DNA of 5,442 nt from positions 1 to 5,442 of the forward strand of contig JAQCNR010000497.1 in the NCBI GenBank assembly GCA_028274925.1, written 5' to 3'. Shown here one piece after another: positions 5,404 through 5,442 of the stretch. The first letter of the stretch is position 1. Each line of letters begins with the position of its first letter. Below the pieces are notes generated by a model that saw only the letters and a list, made by a program, of their open reading frames with translations, had not been told where the DNA came from and ran no database searches. The stretch is from Halovenus sp. GTDB taxonomy: Archaea > Halobacteriota > Halobacteria > Halobacteriales > Haloarculaceae. Position numbers and translations under genes: made by a program.

Positions 5404-5442
5404 CTACAGTTCTTTGAGATACGCACCGATGTTCTCAGTTCC
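5404..5442 (-). CDS. Probable C-terminal end of a convergent gene (partial)
   Basis: On the minus strand the frame entering at the window edge reads GTENIGAYLKEL and stops at TAG (5406-5404). The residues look like a natural protein end (a helix ending in Leu), and the other two minus frames are less protein-like. Twelve residues are too few to identify a family, and I do not recognise it. If real, the gene converges with the Bat-like gene across a 442-bp intergenic region. Confidence 0.4.
   Translation of the reverse strand, partial: GTENIGAYLKEL

Overview
The window looks like a chromosomal segment of a haloarchaeon (class Halobacteria). The base composition is GC-rich, the proteins are strongly acidic with Asp/Glu-rich linkers and GAC/GAG/CTC codon use, the promoters are short archaeal TATA-type elements without clear Shine-Dalgarno sites, and the main gene belongs to the bacterio-opsin activator (Bat) HTH_10 regulator family, which is typical of this class. 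I cannot assign a genus from sequence alone.

Layout. Positions 1-131 hold the last 42 codons of a plus-strand histidine kinase (its ATP-binding GxGxGL box and C-terminal strands). It converges on folD (minus strand, 1021 down to 128), and the two TAG stops interlock in one CTAG tetranucleotide. FolD is the bifunctional methylenetetrahydrofolate dehydrogenase/cyclohydrolase of one-carbon metabolism. A 166-bp divergent intergenic region (1022-1187) separates folD from a very large plus-strand gene (1188-4961, about 1257 aa). That protein has the order degenerate receiver, PAS, PAS, PAS, GAF, GAF, GAF, Bat-associated domain, HTH_10. It has no membrane segment and no kinase domain, so it reads as a soluble one-component sensor and transcription regulator.

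The stretch 4962-5403 has no credible protein gene but is not featureless. It starts with a weak hairpin that may end the regulator transcript. It then has a TATA-like element near 5050, followed at the expected distance by consecutive inverted repeats: 5076-5109, then 5132-5204 directly abutting 5205-5241, then a weaker one to 5298. These present long C tracts in their predicted loops, and the region is followed by a pyrimidine-rich stretch with T runs (5297-5321). The motif CATCCCCCC occurs twice in predicted loops, with a close variant in a third. I propose this as a candidate structured non-coding RNA of roughly 220-250 nt. It matches no RNA family I recognise and is the most unusual part of the window. 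The final 39 bases (5404-5442, minus strand) probably encode the last 12 residues of a convergent neighbouring gene.

Working together: nothing links folD functionally to the two signalling genes. The kinase tail and the Bat-like regulator may be part of a signalling neighbourhood, but the window does not show a shared operon.
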